DNA of 64,000 bases from Mobiluncus sp034180645 (GTDB lineage Bacteria > Actinomycetota > Actinomycetes > Actinomycetales > Actinomycetaceae). Location of the stretch: NCBI RefSeq assembly GCF_034180645.1, contig NZ_JAXFNY010000011.1:1-64000 (forward strand), in the 5' to 3' direction. This document shows positions 1 through 8,812 of the stretch, piece by piece. The stretch's first letter is position 1. The number at the start of each line of letters is the position of its first letter. The position numbers and the translations under genes were made by a program. The notes beneath the pieces were generated by a model that was not told where the DNA came from, searched no databases, and saw only the letters and a list, made by a program, of their open reading frames with translations.

Positions 1-192
1 GCCTCCGAGCTTGATTTCAATCAACGCGTATCTGCCGTCATCTAGGTGGGCGACGGTGTCGCACTCCAAGCCGTTTTTGTCTCGGTAGTGGAACAGGGTT
101 CTGCCCAGTGCCTCAAGAGAGCTGCTTACCATGCCTAGGCACATCCCCCGCGACTCGTGGGATGCATATTTCGCCCGAACCTTTCCTAGGAA
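1..192 (-). pseudogene. 3' remnant of a DUF4143-type AAA ATPase, cut by window edge
   Basis: The minus-strand reading runs off the left edge and is open from the stop at 193-195. It reads FHYRDKNGLECD and then YALIEIKLGG, the signature of the C-terminal DUF4143 nuclease-like domain of AAA-family proteins encoded singly in many bacteria. The ATPase half that should lie upstream (at higher coordinates) is missing: there are stops in this frame and no Walker motifs before rpoD. It is therefore either a 5'-truncated relic or a gene with a frameshift near 193. The family is often carried as accessory DNA. The part beyond position 1 cannot be judged. Confidence 0.6.
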
Positions 193-376
193 TTACGGCA
201 TTCCTGAACCGTTTTATGTAAAATGGCGCGATTCTGTTAGGTAATTCGGCGGGAATGAATGAAGTAGAGGGCTCTAGTGTGAGTCGAGCGTCTGATATGA
301 ATGGCTGCGGTACTCGTGGTGGTGGGGTTTTGGGGTCTGGGCGGGTGGATGGTTCGGTGTTTGGGGGTTATAAGGT

Positions 377-424
377 GGGATTTGGGCTGTAGCTGCCAAT
401 AATGGCAGCTACAGCCCAAATCCC
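377..424. terminator. Perfect 21-bp inverted repeat downstream of rpoD
   Basis: The arms 377-397 and 404-424 are perfectly complementary around a 6-nt loop (aataat). The element lies about 50 nt beyond the rpoD stop codon and is the obvious candidate for its transcription terminator. A uridine run is poor on either strand, so it may be a non-canonical terminator or an unrelated cruciform or relic repeat. The surrounding 200-470 region carries no convincing gene. Confidence 0.5.
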
Positions 425-472
425 CCCCTTTATCACCAAACGCCAGCCGAACCGCGATAGCACAGGTCGCTA

Positions 473-2275
473 TTAGTTCAAGTAATCGCGCAAAGATTGG
501 GAACGAGCCGGGTGGCGCAACTTAGACATAGTCTTCGCTTCAATCTGGCGGATACGCTCACGGGTGACCCCGTAGCGGCGCCCGATTTCGTCCAAAGTCT
601 TGGGCTGGCCATCTTTGAGGCCGAAACGCATGGCAATCACGCCGGATTCCCGCTCGCTCAACGTGTCCAAAACACGCTGCAGCTGTTCTTGGAGCATCAT
701 AAAGCTGACCGCGTCGGCGGGAACCACTGCTTCGGAATCTTCAATCAAATCCCCGAATTCGGAGTCGCCATCCTCACCCAGCGGGGTGTGCAAGGAAATC
801 GGCTCGCGACCGTATTTCTGGACTTCCACGACCTTTTCCGGGGTCATCTCAAGTTCTTGTGCCAGCTCGTCTGGGGTGGGTTCGCGTCCCAGATCCTGCA
901 GCATTTGGCGCTGCACCCGCGCCAGTTTATTGATGACTTCCACCATGTGAACGGGGATACGAATCGTGCGCGCCTGATCCGCCATAGCGCGGGTGATGGC
1001 CTGTCGAATCCACCAGGTGGCGTAGGTTGAGAACTTGTAGCCCTTGGAATAATCGAACTTTTCCACCGCGCGAATCAGACCCAGGTTGCCCTCTTGAATC
1101 AAGTCAAGGAACAACATACCGCGCCCGGTATATTTCTTTGCCAGGGCTACCACCAGACGCAGGTTCGCCTCCAGCAGGTGGTTCTTGGCCATTTGCCCGT
1201 CTTGAACCACATAGTGCAGTTCCCGAATCTCTTTCGGAGTCATGGTTTCCTGCTTGGTTTTCAACAGGTGATCCGCGTAGAGTCCGGCCTCAATTCGCTT
1301 GGACAGGTCCACTTCCTGTTCCGCGTTCAGCAGCGCGACTTTACCAATTTGCTTCAGGTAATCCTTAACCGGATCGGAAGTCGCCCCAGCTACGGTAACT
1401 TTTTGAGCCGGCTCGTCCGCATCGTCTTTTTCTGAAAGGGTGTATTCCGCACTCGTCGAGTTTTTAGTTTTAGAATCCTGCTTGACGTCGTTGTCTTTCG
1501 ACTTGTCCTCGCGGGAAGTGTCCTCATCCTCAGTTTCTTCAGCGTCTTCTTCGCTGTCTGAGTCTTCTTCCTCGTCAGTCTCGTCGTCGTCCTCGAGGTT
1601 TTCTAAGTCCTCATCCGCGATTTCCGTGTCTTCCAGTTCGCCTTCATCAGGTTCGCTGTCTTTGTCTTCGACTTCTTCCTCGATTTCTTCCTCAGGCTCT
1701 AGCGCCTGAGTTTTTACAGACTCTTCGGGTAATTCTTGATCTGTTACGGACTTCTTCCGCTTCGCTCCTGTGCCAGCCGCTGTGGCGCTTGCCTTGGCGG
1801 CCCGGGGTTTACGGGCGGTACTCTGTTTACTCACTGTCTGCTTGGTCCCGGCCTTCACGGTTGTTTTAGCAGCAGAGCGCGCGCTAGCTTTCGGTGTCGT
1901 TTTCTCGCCAGATTTTGCACTAGTCTTGGTGGTCGCTTTGTCCGTAGTCTTCGTGGAGGTCTTGGCGTCCGGTTTAGAGGTAGTTTTCGCAGAAGTTTTC
2001 GTGCCAGTCTTTGCACTGGTTTTCGCAGTAGTCTTGGTGGCTTTCGCTGCGGTGCTCCGGTTTCCGGTCGTGGCCTTGGCTTTCGTCGAAGACTTGCCGG
2101 TTGATTTCGTATCCGACCGTGTCGTTGAGGCTTTCTGTCCTGCCGCAGACCTGGTGGTGGCTTTCCTAGTAGTGGAACCAGCCTTGGTGGCTGCTGCTGA
2201 TTTACCGGCAGTCTTACGAGTGGTGGAAGTGCTGGTTTCGCCTTGATTTTCAATAGGCTTTTCGCTGGTAGACAC
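473..2275 (-). CDS. rpoD: Primary sigma factor RpoD/SigA with long basic/acidic N-terminus
   Basis: This is the housekeeping sigma factor that directs RNA polymerase to -10/-35 promoters. The last ~300 residues carry region 1.2 (DPVKDYLKQIGKVALL), region 2 with the core-binding and -10 melting helices (FSTYATWWIRQAITRAMADQ) and region 4 with the -35 helix-turn-helix (GVTRERIRQIEAKTMSKLR). The first ~300 residues are low complexity: about 150 residues of Lys/Thr/Ala/Ser repeats, then a strongly Glu/Asp-rich block. I chose the GTG at 2275 because AAAGG lies a few bases before it, giving 600 aa; an in-frame start at 2323 exists. It is transcribed divergently from the polyprenyl synthase and looks monocistronic. 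Confidence 0.95.
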   Translation of the reverse strand: MSTSEKPIENQGETSTSTTRKTAGKSAAATKAGSTTRKATTRSAAGQKASTTRSDTKSTGKSSTKAKATTGNRSTAAKATKTTAKTSAKTGTKTSAKTTSKPDAKTSTKTTDKATTKTSAKSGEKTTPKASARSAAKTTVKAGTKQTVSKQSTARKPRAAKASATAAGTGAKRKKSVTDQELPEESVKTQALEPEEEIEEEVEDKDSEPDEGELEDTEIADEDLENLEDDDETDEEEDSDSEEDAEETEDEDTSREDKSKDNDVKQDSKTKNSTSAEYTLSEKDDADEPAQKVTVAGATSDPVKDYLKQIGKVALLNAEQEVDLSKRIEAGLYADHLLKTKQETMTPKEIRELHYVVQDGQMAKNHLLEANLRLVVALAKKYTGRGMLFLDLIQEGNLGLIRAVEKFDYSKGYKFSTYATWWIRQAITRAMADQARTIRIPVHMVEVINKLARVQRQMLQDLGREPTPDELAQELEMTPEKVVEVQKYGREPISLHTPLGEDGDSEFGDLIEDSEAVVPADAVSFMMLQEQLQRVLDTLSERESGVIAMRFGLKDGQPKTLDEIGRRYGVTRERIRQIEAKTMSKLRHPARSQSLRDYLN

Positions 2276-2302
2276 CGAGAACCTTTCGCATTGAGGATTT
2301 GT

Positions 2303-2330
2303 TTCAAAACGTACAAGGCACAATTATAAT
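2303..2330 (+). promoter_or_regulatory. Candidate divergent promoter, consensus TATAAT
   Basis: TATAAT at 2325-2330 sits 16 nt after TTCAAA (2303-2308), a plausible sigma-A promoter for the polyprenyl synthase. The core attataat is self-complementary, so the same bases also give a TATAAT reading towards rpoD. A second box, TAAATT at 2361-2366, lies 6 nt before the synthase ATG and could instead give a leaderless message. I cannot tell which is used. Confidence 0.4.
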
Positions 2331-2372
2331 TTCATACTAACAAAATTGCTCATGACATGGTAAATTTGGGTC

Positions 2373-3458
2373 ATGCTCGAGGAGATTTCCCTAATAGCTG
2401 ACGTGCGCTCTGAGGTCAGCGCCCGCCTCACTGAACCGTGGAAATATTGCACCAGTAAAGCCTTAACTATCACCCAACTTGACGAATTCTCTGGTCCCAC
2501 TATCGGCCTACTCGCTCGCGGTAAGCGTTTCCGGGCTATCGCCGCCTACATGGGGTGGATTAGCGCCGCTGGCCCTCTCAAAACGGATGAAATTCCCGGC
2601 CAACTTCTGGACCTGGGCACCAGCCTCGAGCTTTTCCAGGCTTCGGCCCTAGTTCACGATGACATTATTGACGACGCCATCAAACGCCGTGGCCTGCCTT
2701 CCGCACAAATCGCATTTATGACTTCCTTCCCCATGGGTGGACCTCGTTTCGGCGACTCCGCCGCTATTCTGTGGGGTGATTTGCTCTATGCGGCAGCGAA
2801 CTCTTACTTTTCCCAAGCTATCAGCACGCTCTCTATGGATAATGCGCGCCGGGCCAGCAATCTCTACGTTTCGATGCAAGCCGAAGTCGCCTACGGACAG
2901 TTCCTCGACCTTTCCGCTGAGACTAGCGAGATTTCCCCCGATATGCCCCCATCTCGGGACGCGGCTATGGAAATCATCAAGCACAAGACCGCGCGTTATT
3001 CCGTGGTGATACCGCTGTTGTTGGGGGCGGCGTTGCGCGGTGCCAGTGATTCCCTGATGGAACAGTTGGAAGGTTTTGCCACTCCCCTGGGTGTGGCTTA
3101 CCAGCTTCGCGATGACGATTTGGGCATTTTCGGCGATCAAGAACTGACCGGGAAACCAGCAGGCGACGATATTCGTTCCGGCAAACGCACCGCACAACTC
3201 GCCCTCGCTTGGGAAATGACTGATGACCAGGGACGGGACTACTTGATGCGCTATTGGGGAGCGCCAGACTTAACTCCGCCCATAATTGACAATATTTGCG
3301 CCATCATCACCGGTTCCGGAGCTCGTCGCGCCATTTCGGATTTGATGAATGAGCATCTGGAACAATCCCAGAGATTCCTTGATGCCATGCCGTGCGATGC
3401 GGAAGTGAAACGGCAACTTGCAGACTTCGGTTCCTCCCTGGTGAACCGCGCCAACTAG
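2373..3458 (+). CDS. Polyprenyl diphosphate synthase (IdsA type)
   Basis: This is a trans-isoprenyl diphosphate synthase that would condense isopentenyl diphosphate onto allylic diphosphates to give C20 or longer chains for quinones or carotenoids. The first Asp-rich motif reads LVHDDIIDDAIKRRG (about residue 90) and the second reads LRDDDLGIFGD followed by GKPAGDDIRSGKRT. Its 361 aa are normal for the family. Chain length cannot be fixed from sequence alone. No Shine-Dalgarno sequence is visible before the ATG. Its TAG stop overlaps the stop of the convergent Rv2175c-like gene by 3 nt. In M. tuberculosis an idsA paralogue (Rv2173) occupies the same position beside Rv2175c and pknL. Confidence 0.9.
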   Translation: MLEEISLIADVRSEVSARLTEPWKYCTSKALTITQLDEFSGPTIGLLARGKRFRAIAAYMGWISAAGPLKTDEIPGQLLDLGTSLELFQASALVHDDIIDDAIKRRGLPSAQIAFMTSFPMGGPRFGDSAAILWGDLLYAAANSYFSQAISTLSMDNARRASNLYVSMQAEVAYGQFLDLSAETSEISPDMPPSRDAAMEIIKHKTARYSVVIPLLLGAALRGASDSLMEQLEGFATPLGVAYQLRDDDLGIFGDQELTGKPAGDDIRSGKRTAQLALAWEMTDDQGRDYLMRYWGAPDLTPPIIDNICAIITGSGARRAISDLMNEHLEQSQRFLDAMPCDAEVKRQLADFGSSLVNRAN

Positions 3459-3826
3459 AGAGCCAAGGCTCCAGCCACTCGGCGCACAGCTTTCTTGCGC
3501 CCCGCCCGCAGAGCATTCAGCGGGGTGTCCCCCAAACTGTCATCCTCGCTCAACATCCAGTTCATCGCTTCGGCATCACTGAACCCGCCGTCACGCAGCA
3601 GGATTAGGGTGCCCCGCAGAACCTCCAGCGGACCGCGGTAGTCCCCCTCAGACTCGGCAGCCACCAGGAAAACCTGGGGAATGCGCAACTTTCCGTCCTC
3701 TGGCGAAGGCAGGGCCAGCAGGGATACATCTTTCAACCAGGAGCGAATAGCCTTCGCTTCCACGCCCAGATAAGCCGCCGCTTCACTGATAGTCAGCCAG
3801 CTATATTCCTTCCAGATATCACTCAC
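3455..3826 (-). CDS. Rv2175c-like DNA-binding protein
   Basis: A 123-aa protein with an N-terminal winged helix-turn-helix (WLTISEAAAYLGVEAKAIRSW) and a C-terminal segment matching the Rv2175c family, whose mycobacterial member binds DNA and is phosphorylated by PknL. The gene is divergent from the PknL-like kinase, exactly as in Mycobacterium, supporting the same kinase-substrate pairing; that is inference here. The start is GTG with no Shine-Dalgarno. A TAGTTT box (3833-3838) lies 6 nt upstream, so the message may be leaderless. The 3' end overlaps the end of the polyprenyl synthase. Confidence 0.85.
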   Translation of the reverse strand: MSDIWKEYSWLTISEAAAYLGVEAKAIRSWLKDVSLLALPSPEDGKLRIPQVFLVAAESEGDYRGPLEVLRGTLILLRDGGFSDAEAMNWMLSEDDSLGDTPLNALRAGRKKAVRRVAGALAL

Positions 3827-3893
3827 AATGCAAAACTAATGCAAAAAGCGGCGCGTCACGGGGAGGGACACAGAAATACCGGACAATTTAACC

Positions 3894-3899
3894 TAGACT
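3894..3899 (+). promoter_or_regulatory. Candidate -10 box for a leaderless kinase message
   Basis: TAGACT lies 7 nt before the GTG at 3907 and no ribosome-binding site is present. The same TAGACT-N7-start arrangement precedes the aldo/keto reductase and pyrD in this window. No clear -35 element is seen. Confidence 0.45.
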
Positions 3900-3906
3900 T
3901 TTGGGC

Positions 3907-5997
3907 GTGAGTGACGAAGAAAAGGAAAATTTTGACGGTACCGGAGCCACGACCGCGGTACCGGCGCCAAAACCGACTTCTACGGGACGTCACTCTAACG
4001 GCAATATGCCCGATTCTTTCCCGCCGGCTCAGCCCACCCCCGCAGCCCCGAAAGCTGCGCCGGAGCCCTCGGATCGCCTGGTAGGACAGACTATTGATGC
4101 CCGTTATGTTATTGAAAAGCGAATTGCCCGCGGCGGGATGGCTACTGTCTATCGAGCGCGAGACACCCGCTTAGACCGGCCGGTGGCCTTGAAAATCATG
4201 TATCCGCACCTGGCAGAGTCGGCGGACTTTGTCGCTCGGTTTCGCCGGGAGGCGCGGGCAGCCGCGAAGTTAACACATCCCGGTGTGGTCGCGGTGTATG
4301 ACCAAGGCAGCGCCCAAGGTTCTAGCTACCTGGTGATGGAACTGATAAAAGGCCCAAACCTGCGTACTTACCTGCGTTCGCAGGGCTGTCTGACGGTGGG
4401 CGAGACTCTCAAAATCACCAAAGAAATCCTCCAGGCTCTCGCTGCCGCTCACCGTTCCGGCTTGATTCATCGTGATGTAAAGCCAGAAAACGTGCTGCTG
4501 CCAGAAACCGGCCAAGTTAAAGTTGCCGATTTTGGTTTGGCACGCGCCGCCTCCGAAGTCACGGCTGCTACTACCGGCTCAATCCTGGGGACGGTAGCGT
4601 ATCTATCTCCCGAAACTGTCTCTGGAACCGCCGCAGATTCCCGCGTCGATGTTTACGCTACCGGCATCATGATTTTCGAACTCTTAGCGGGAGTTCCCCC
4701 GTTTTCTGGCGATTCTCCCATCCAAATCGCTTACGCCCACGTGCATGAAGACGTCCCGCATATCAAGGAGACCGAGCCTTGGGTCCCGCAGCCCGTCGAC
4801 GACCTGATTGCGAAACTCACAACGCGCGACCCTGCCAAACGGCCTTTGAACGGGGACGCCGCCCTGGAACTGGTCAACCAAACCATTGCCGAACTGGACC
4901 CCAACGAGATGGAACTGCGCGGGGACACTCCACCGGCAACCAAGCCTGCCGATTCGGACTCTGACCAGGAGCTGACTCCGACTCTCAGTGAAGTTCCGCT
5001 CCCTGGTGCCCCTGGTTCTCCCTCGCATCACAAGTCCTGGTGGAAGCGTCGCCGGGGACGTCAATCAGAGTCCGCACTGGACTCCGCAACTCCATCCGAA
5101 GGCGCCACCCGCAGCAAGACACGGGGACGTTTGATTGGGGGAATCGTCGGCGCTATAGTCCTCTTGGCCGCCATCCTGACCTGGTTCTTTATGTGGGGAC
5201 CGGGATCGTTTAGACCCATGGTGGACGTGGTCAATCAACAGTGGCCGGATGCCTCCAAATCCCTCACCGCTGCTGATGTGACTTTTGAACGAGTGGATGT
5301 GTTCGATGACAACATTCCGGCCGGTAACGTGGCTCGCACCAATCCTGCGCCCGGTAAACCGCTGGGCCGTTTTCAGACTGCAAAGATTTTTGTGTCCAAG
5401 GGCATCGAAATGCTGACTATGCCCGATTTGACCGGAAAAACCCGTGAGGAAGCCCTGGAGCTGGTGAAAAAGGCTCGCTTTAACACTCCGCAAATCAGCG
5501 AGGACTTCCACGACACCGTGCCGGAAGGCCAAATTTCTTCCCAAGACCCGGCTCCCAATGCCAGCGTGGCACACAACACCATCGTAAAAATTACGGTTTC
5601 CAAGGGACGCCAACCGGTTTCAATGCCAAATTTGGTTGGTAAACCGAGCCAGGAAGCTCAAAACGAGTTGACGCAGGTCGGTTTGCAGCCCCAGGTCACG
5701 GAAGACTTCTCAGATAGCGTTCCCAAGGGCAAGGTCATCAGCCAAAGCGTGGCGCCCAACACCACGGTTCACCGTCTGGATCAGGTTAACCTGGTGATTT
5801 CTAAAGGTCCGGAAGTAGTAGCGGTGCCTAATGTCTTTGGTAAGAGTGAAGGTGACGCGCGCGCCGCCCTAGAATCCGCTGGCTTTACAGTCAATGTAAA
5901 ACGGACTTTCGGGGATTCCAAACGGGTTTTGAATTCCAATCCTAGCGCCGGAACTCAGGCAAAAGTCGGCTCCACGGTGACCATTACCCTGTTCTGA
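3907..5997 (+). CDS. pknL: PASTA-domain Ser/Thr protein kinase, PknL/PknB type
   Basis: A membrane Ser/Thr kinase. An N-terminal disordered Pro/Ala segment is followed by the kinase domain (about residues 60-330) with glycine loop RGGMATVYRARD, VALKIM lysine, IHRDVKPEN catalytic loop, VADFGLA and the YLSPE motif. A basic linker, one transmembrane helix (about 409-431) and four extracellular PASTA repeats complete the protein. PASTA repeats bind muropeptides or lipid II in related kinases, so the protein probably couples cell-wall state to cytoplasmic phosphorylation. The neighbouring Rv2175c-like gene is a likely substrate. I chose GTG 3907; an in-frame TTG lies two codons earlier. Calling it PknL rests on gene order, since PASTA architecture alone resembles PknB. 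Confidence 0.92.
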   Translation: MSDEEKENFDGTGATTAVPAPKPTSTGRHSNGNMPDSFPPAQPTPAAPKAAPEPSDRLVGQTIDARYVIEKRIARGGMATVYRARDTRLDRPVALKIMYPHLAESADFVARFRREARAAAKLTHPGVVAVYDQGSAQGSSYLVMELIKGPNLRTYLRSQGCLTVGETLKITKEILQALAAAHRSGLIHRDVKPENVLLPETGQVKVADFGLARAASEVTAATTGSILGTVAYLSPETVSGTAADSRVDVYATGIMIFELLAGVPPFSGDSPIQIAYAHVHEDVPHIKETEPWVPQPVDDLIAKLTTRDPAKRPLNGDAALELVNQTIAELDPNEMELRGDTPPATKPADSDSDQELTPTLSEVPLPGAPGSPSHHKSWWKRRRGRQSESALDSATPSEGATRSKTRGRLIGGIVGAIVLLAAILTWFFMWGPGSFRPMVDVVNQQWPDASKSLTAADVTFERVDVFDDNIPAGNVARTNPAPGKPLGRFQTAKIFVSKGIEMLTMPDLTGKTREEALELVKKARFNTPQISEDFHDTVPEGQISSQDPAPNASVAHNTIVKITVSKGRQPVSMPNLVGKPSQEAQNELTQVGLQPQVTEDFSDSVPKGKVISQSVAPNTTVHRLDQVNLVISKGPEVVAVPNVFGKSEGDARAALESAGFTVNVKRTFGDSKRVLNSNPSAGTQAKVGSTVTITLF

Positions 5998-6080
5998 GCG
6001 CGCTTGATACCCGGGCGAACCGGAGTCCGTCCCTCGACAATCCCCAACAGGTTAACGCCGCGCCGCGCGCAAGGCGCGGA

Positions 6081-7490
6081 TTAAAAACCTAGAGCCGGAA
6101 AGTTCTCTAAGTCCGCCGGTTGAATCCCCGGCTTCGCCTGAGCCAGCATTTGCGCCACCAGGAAAGCCAGTTCCAGTGCTTGTTGGTGGTTCAGACGGGG
6201 ATCGACCAAGGTTTCATAACGGTTCGCCAGAGCGGATTCATCGATGGTTTCCGTACCGCCAACGATTTCGGTCACGTCCTCGCCCGTCAGTTCCACGTGA
6301 ATGCCCCCAGGAACTGTCCCCACGGCCTCGTGCGCAGCAAAGAAACCCCGCACCTCGTCCAGAATCGTCTCAAAGTGACGGGTTTTGTAGCCCGAACCGG
6401 TCTTTACCGTGTTGCCGTGCATCGGATCGCACATCCACACAATAGGGGTGCCGGTGTCTTTGCCGGCTTGCAACAGGGCAGGAAGTTTTTCCCTAATGTT
6501 GCTGGCCCCCATCCGGGTGATGAAAGTCAGGCGTCCCGCCAGCCCCTCCGGATTCAACCGTTCCACAAGCTCTGTCACGTCATCAGGAGTCGAGTTCGGT
6601 CCCAGCTTAACTCCCAGGGGATTCTTCACTTGAGACAGCAAAGCCACGTGCGCCCCGTCCACCTGGCGGGTGCGTTCCCCAATCCACAGGAAGTGCGCGG
6701 ACGTGTCATACAAATCGCCACTGATGGAATCCACCCGAGTTAGGGCGCTTTCGTATTCTAGGAGGAGCGCTTCGTGTGAGGCATAGAAATCGGTGGTTCG
6801 CAGCGCATCCGAGGGAACCCCGGTAGCTTTCATAAACTGCATGGCCGCGTCAATCGCGGTAGCTAAATCGTCAAATTTCGAGTAAGCCCGGTTGCGCATA
6901 AAGCCTTTGTTCCACTCGTGGACTCGGCGCATATCCGCGTAACCGCCCTGGGTGAAAGCTCGAATCAGGTTCAGCGTGGCGGCGGAGTATTGGTAGCAGG
7001 ACATGAGCCGGCGCGGGTCGGGAGTGCGCGAGTCCGCGTTGAACTCGTGTCCGTTGACTGCGTCGCCTCGGTAGGATTCCAAAGTCACCCCGTCGCGGGT
7101 TTCCGTGTCAGAAGAGCGGGGTTTGGCGTATTGGCCGGCCATGCGGCCCATTTTGATGATGGGCAGTCCCCCGCCGTAAGCCAGAACGACTGCCATTTGC
7201 AGGATGGTCTGAATTATTAGTTTCAGGTGGTCGGCTGTGGATTCTGCGAAAGTTTCGGCACAGTCCCCGCCGGTCAGCACGAAAGCCTCGCCGACACAGG
7301 CTTGGGCCATCAAGTTTTGCAACTCGTTGACCTCTCCAGCAAAAACCAGCGGCGGGCGCTGCTTCAGAGCGGCACAGACCTCGGTGACCTTGGCCGGGTC
7401 GGGATAGTGTGGCTGCTGGAAAGCAGCTGCGCCGCGCCAGACAGTTTCAAAATCCCGTAGTGTATTCAAGACCATTTCCCGCGTTCCCAT
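6081..7490 (-). CDS. aroG: Class II DAHP synthase (first shikimate pathway enzyme)
   Basis: Condenses phosphoenolpyruvate and erythrose 4-phosphate to 3-deoxy-D-arabino-heptulosonate 7-phosphate, the entry to aromatic amino acid synthesis. Class II hallmarks are FVLTGGDCAETFAEST, GQYAKPRSSDTE, FITRMGASNIREKLP and WMCDPMHGNT. The ~469 aa fit the class. The start is uncertain: ATG 7490 is used here; ATG 7475 and TTG 7526 are in frame, and TAAACT/TATAGG promoter-like sequence sits just upstream of 7526. The position downstream of the pknL-like gene matches Rv2178c. Regulation by aromatic amino acids cannot be read from this sequence. Confidence 0.93.
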   Translation of the reverse strand: MGTREMVLNTLRDFETVWRGAAAFQQPHYPDPAKVTEVCAALKQRPPLVFAGEVNELQNLMAQACVGEAFVLTGGDCAETFAESTADHLKLIIQTILQMAVVLAYGGGLPIIKMGRMAGQYAKPRSSDTETRDGVTLESYRGDAVNGHEFNADSRTPDPRRLMSCYQYSAATLNLIRAFTQGGYADMRRVHEWNKGFMRNRAYSKFDDLATAIDAAMQFMKATGVPSDALRTTDFYASHEALLLEYESALTRVDSISGDLYDTSAHFLWIGERTRQVDGAHVALLSQVKNPLGVKLGPNSTPDDVTELVERLNPEGLAGRLTFITRMGASNIREKLPALLQAGKDTGTPIVWMCDPMHGNTVKTGSGYKTRHFETILDEVRGFFAAHEAVGTVPGGIHVELTGEDVTEIVGGTETIDESALANRYETLVDPRLNHQQALELAFLVAQMLAQAKPGIQPADLENFPALGF

Positions 7491-7576
7491 TTCGTGTTTG
7501 CCATTAAAAGCCCTAGCTCCGGGCAACTATCCTATAGTTTAACCCGGAGCGAGGCAGGTGAGAAAACCTGAAAAAC

Positions 7577-8776
7577 CTAGGCTTGGCCAATCTCCTGGAG
7601 CATCTGACGGAACCACGGCAGGTTCACGTCGAAAGGCTTGCCGCCCTTGATGCGCTGGAAATCGATACAGCTCAAACGGTTGCCATTTTCCTCATCGTGC
7701 CCAATGACCCCGGATTCTCCCGCGATAGCGCACTGCACGCCCAGGTCCACCATGCCCTTGATGAGCTGCAAGTCAGCTTGATTGGACGGGGCGGAACGCG
7801 CGAAGTAGCCGGATTTTTGAACCAGGACTTTTTCAGCGTCTAATGCCTTGGCAAACCGCTTGGCAAAGTATTGTCCCGGATTGATTTCGTCCAGGCGCAC
7901 GTGGCCGAACGCATCACGATTGACGACCTGGTTCTGAGCCTCCATCTCGGCCACAATGTCCATGACTCCGGCGCCTTCGGACAGGAAAATGTTGACGGTG
8001 TCGTTTTCGTCCATAATTTTCTTGAGCCGTTTGCCTTCGGCTTCGATGTCCATATGCATCTCTGGCACGTAGATACCGTTGATATCCCAGTGTTTACGGT
8101 CCAACCCCACCGACGGCACAAAGGTTTGCTGATCCAGCCACTCGCGATACAGCTTTGCCGAGTACGCCGTCAGCCAGCCACAGTTACGTCCCATTACCTC
8201 GTGCACAATGAGCATCCGCGGAGATACCCGGGATTCGGAAATGATGTGCTGGGCAAAAATGGAAGTATTTTCGGCTGCCGTGTAGGCACCCAAAGATTGA
8301 CGAATCGGCACCACGTCGTTGTCAATCGTCTTGGGCAAGCCCACCACCGTGAGGTGATGTTTGTGTTCCTCGAGGTAAGCTGCCAAATCCGCGGCGGTCG
8401 TGTTCGTATCGTCCCCACCGATGGTGTGCAGTACATCTACACCGTCCTTTACCAGCTGGTCGGCGGCGACTTTCAGGGCGTCCTCACCCTCCTTGATAAG
8501 ACCGCGTTTCACCAGATCGGCGGTGTTCGTCAGCTTGACTCGGGAGTTACCGATGGGTGAACCGCCATAGAGCTGCAAACGAGCGGCATGAGCTCGGGCG
8601 TCATCATCAATCTGCAAATACTTGCCGGTCAGCAGACCGTGATAGCCGTGCTCATAAGCGATGATGTCCACCTCCGGTTCCAACTCGGTGTACCGTTCAA
8701 TCAACATGCCCACCGCGGTGGACAGGCACGGCGCAAAACCACCGGCCGTCAACAGAGCTACTCGCTTCAGAGCCAT
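7577..8776 (-). CDS. pfp: Pyrophosphate-dependent 6-phosphofructokinase
   Basis: Phosphorylates fructose 6-phosphate, probably with pyrophosphate rather than ATP. The phosphate-donor motif is TIGGDDTNTTA: the GGDD form (rather than GGDGS) is characteristic of PPi-dependent enzymes, as is PKTIDNDV. The sugar-binding MGRNCGWLTAY is intact. Its 399 aa match bacterial PPi-PFKs. GAAAGG precedes the ATG. With a PPi enzyme the reaction is reversible and can serve glycolysis and gluconeogenesis. The membrane pyrophosphatase at the right end of this window uses the same PPi pool. Confidence 0.9.
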   Translation of the reverse strand: MALKRVALLTAGGFAPCLSTAVGMLIERYTELEPEVDIIAYEHGYHGLLTGKYLQIDDDARAHAARLQLYGGSPIGNSRVKLTNTADLVKRGLIKEGEDALKVAADQLVKDGVDVLHTIGGDDTNTTAADLAAYLEEHKHHLTVVGLPKTIDNDVVPIRQSLGAYTAAENTSIFAQHIISESRVSPRMLIVHEVMGRNCGWLTAYSAKLYREWLDQQTFVPSVGLDRKHWDINGIYVPEMHMDIEAEGKRLKKIMDENDTVNIFLSEGAGVMDIVAEMEAQNQVVNRDAFGHVRLDEINPGQYFAKRFAKALDAEKVLVQKSGYFARSAPSNQADLQLIKGMVDLGVQCAIAGESGVIGHDEENGNRLSCIDFQRIKGGKPFDVNLPWFRQMLQEIGQA

Positions 8777-8812
8777 ATTTCTGCCTTTCTCGTTGTCCGA
8801 TTTCTTAACATT

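Noticed and set aside
237..419. Minus-strand 60-codon frame near rpoD
   Set aside because: It spans the inverted repeat, has no ribosome-binding site, and its Pro/Thr/His-rich product matches nothing.
497..2246. Several plus-strand frames opposite rpoD
   Set aside because: They mirror the coding pattern of rpoD, and their Ser- or Arg-rich products are reverse readings of the low-complexity N-terminus.
1736..2246. Periodic sequence resembling a repeat array
   Set aside because: The periodicity comes from Lys/Thr/Ala codons in the RpoD tail; there are no conserved repeats separated by unique spacers as in CRISPR.
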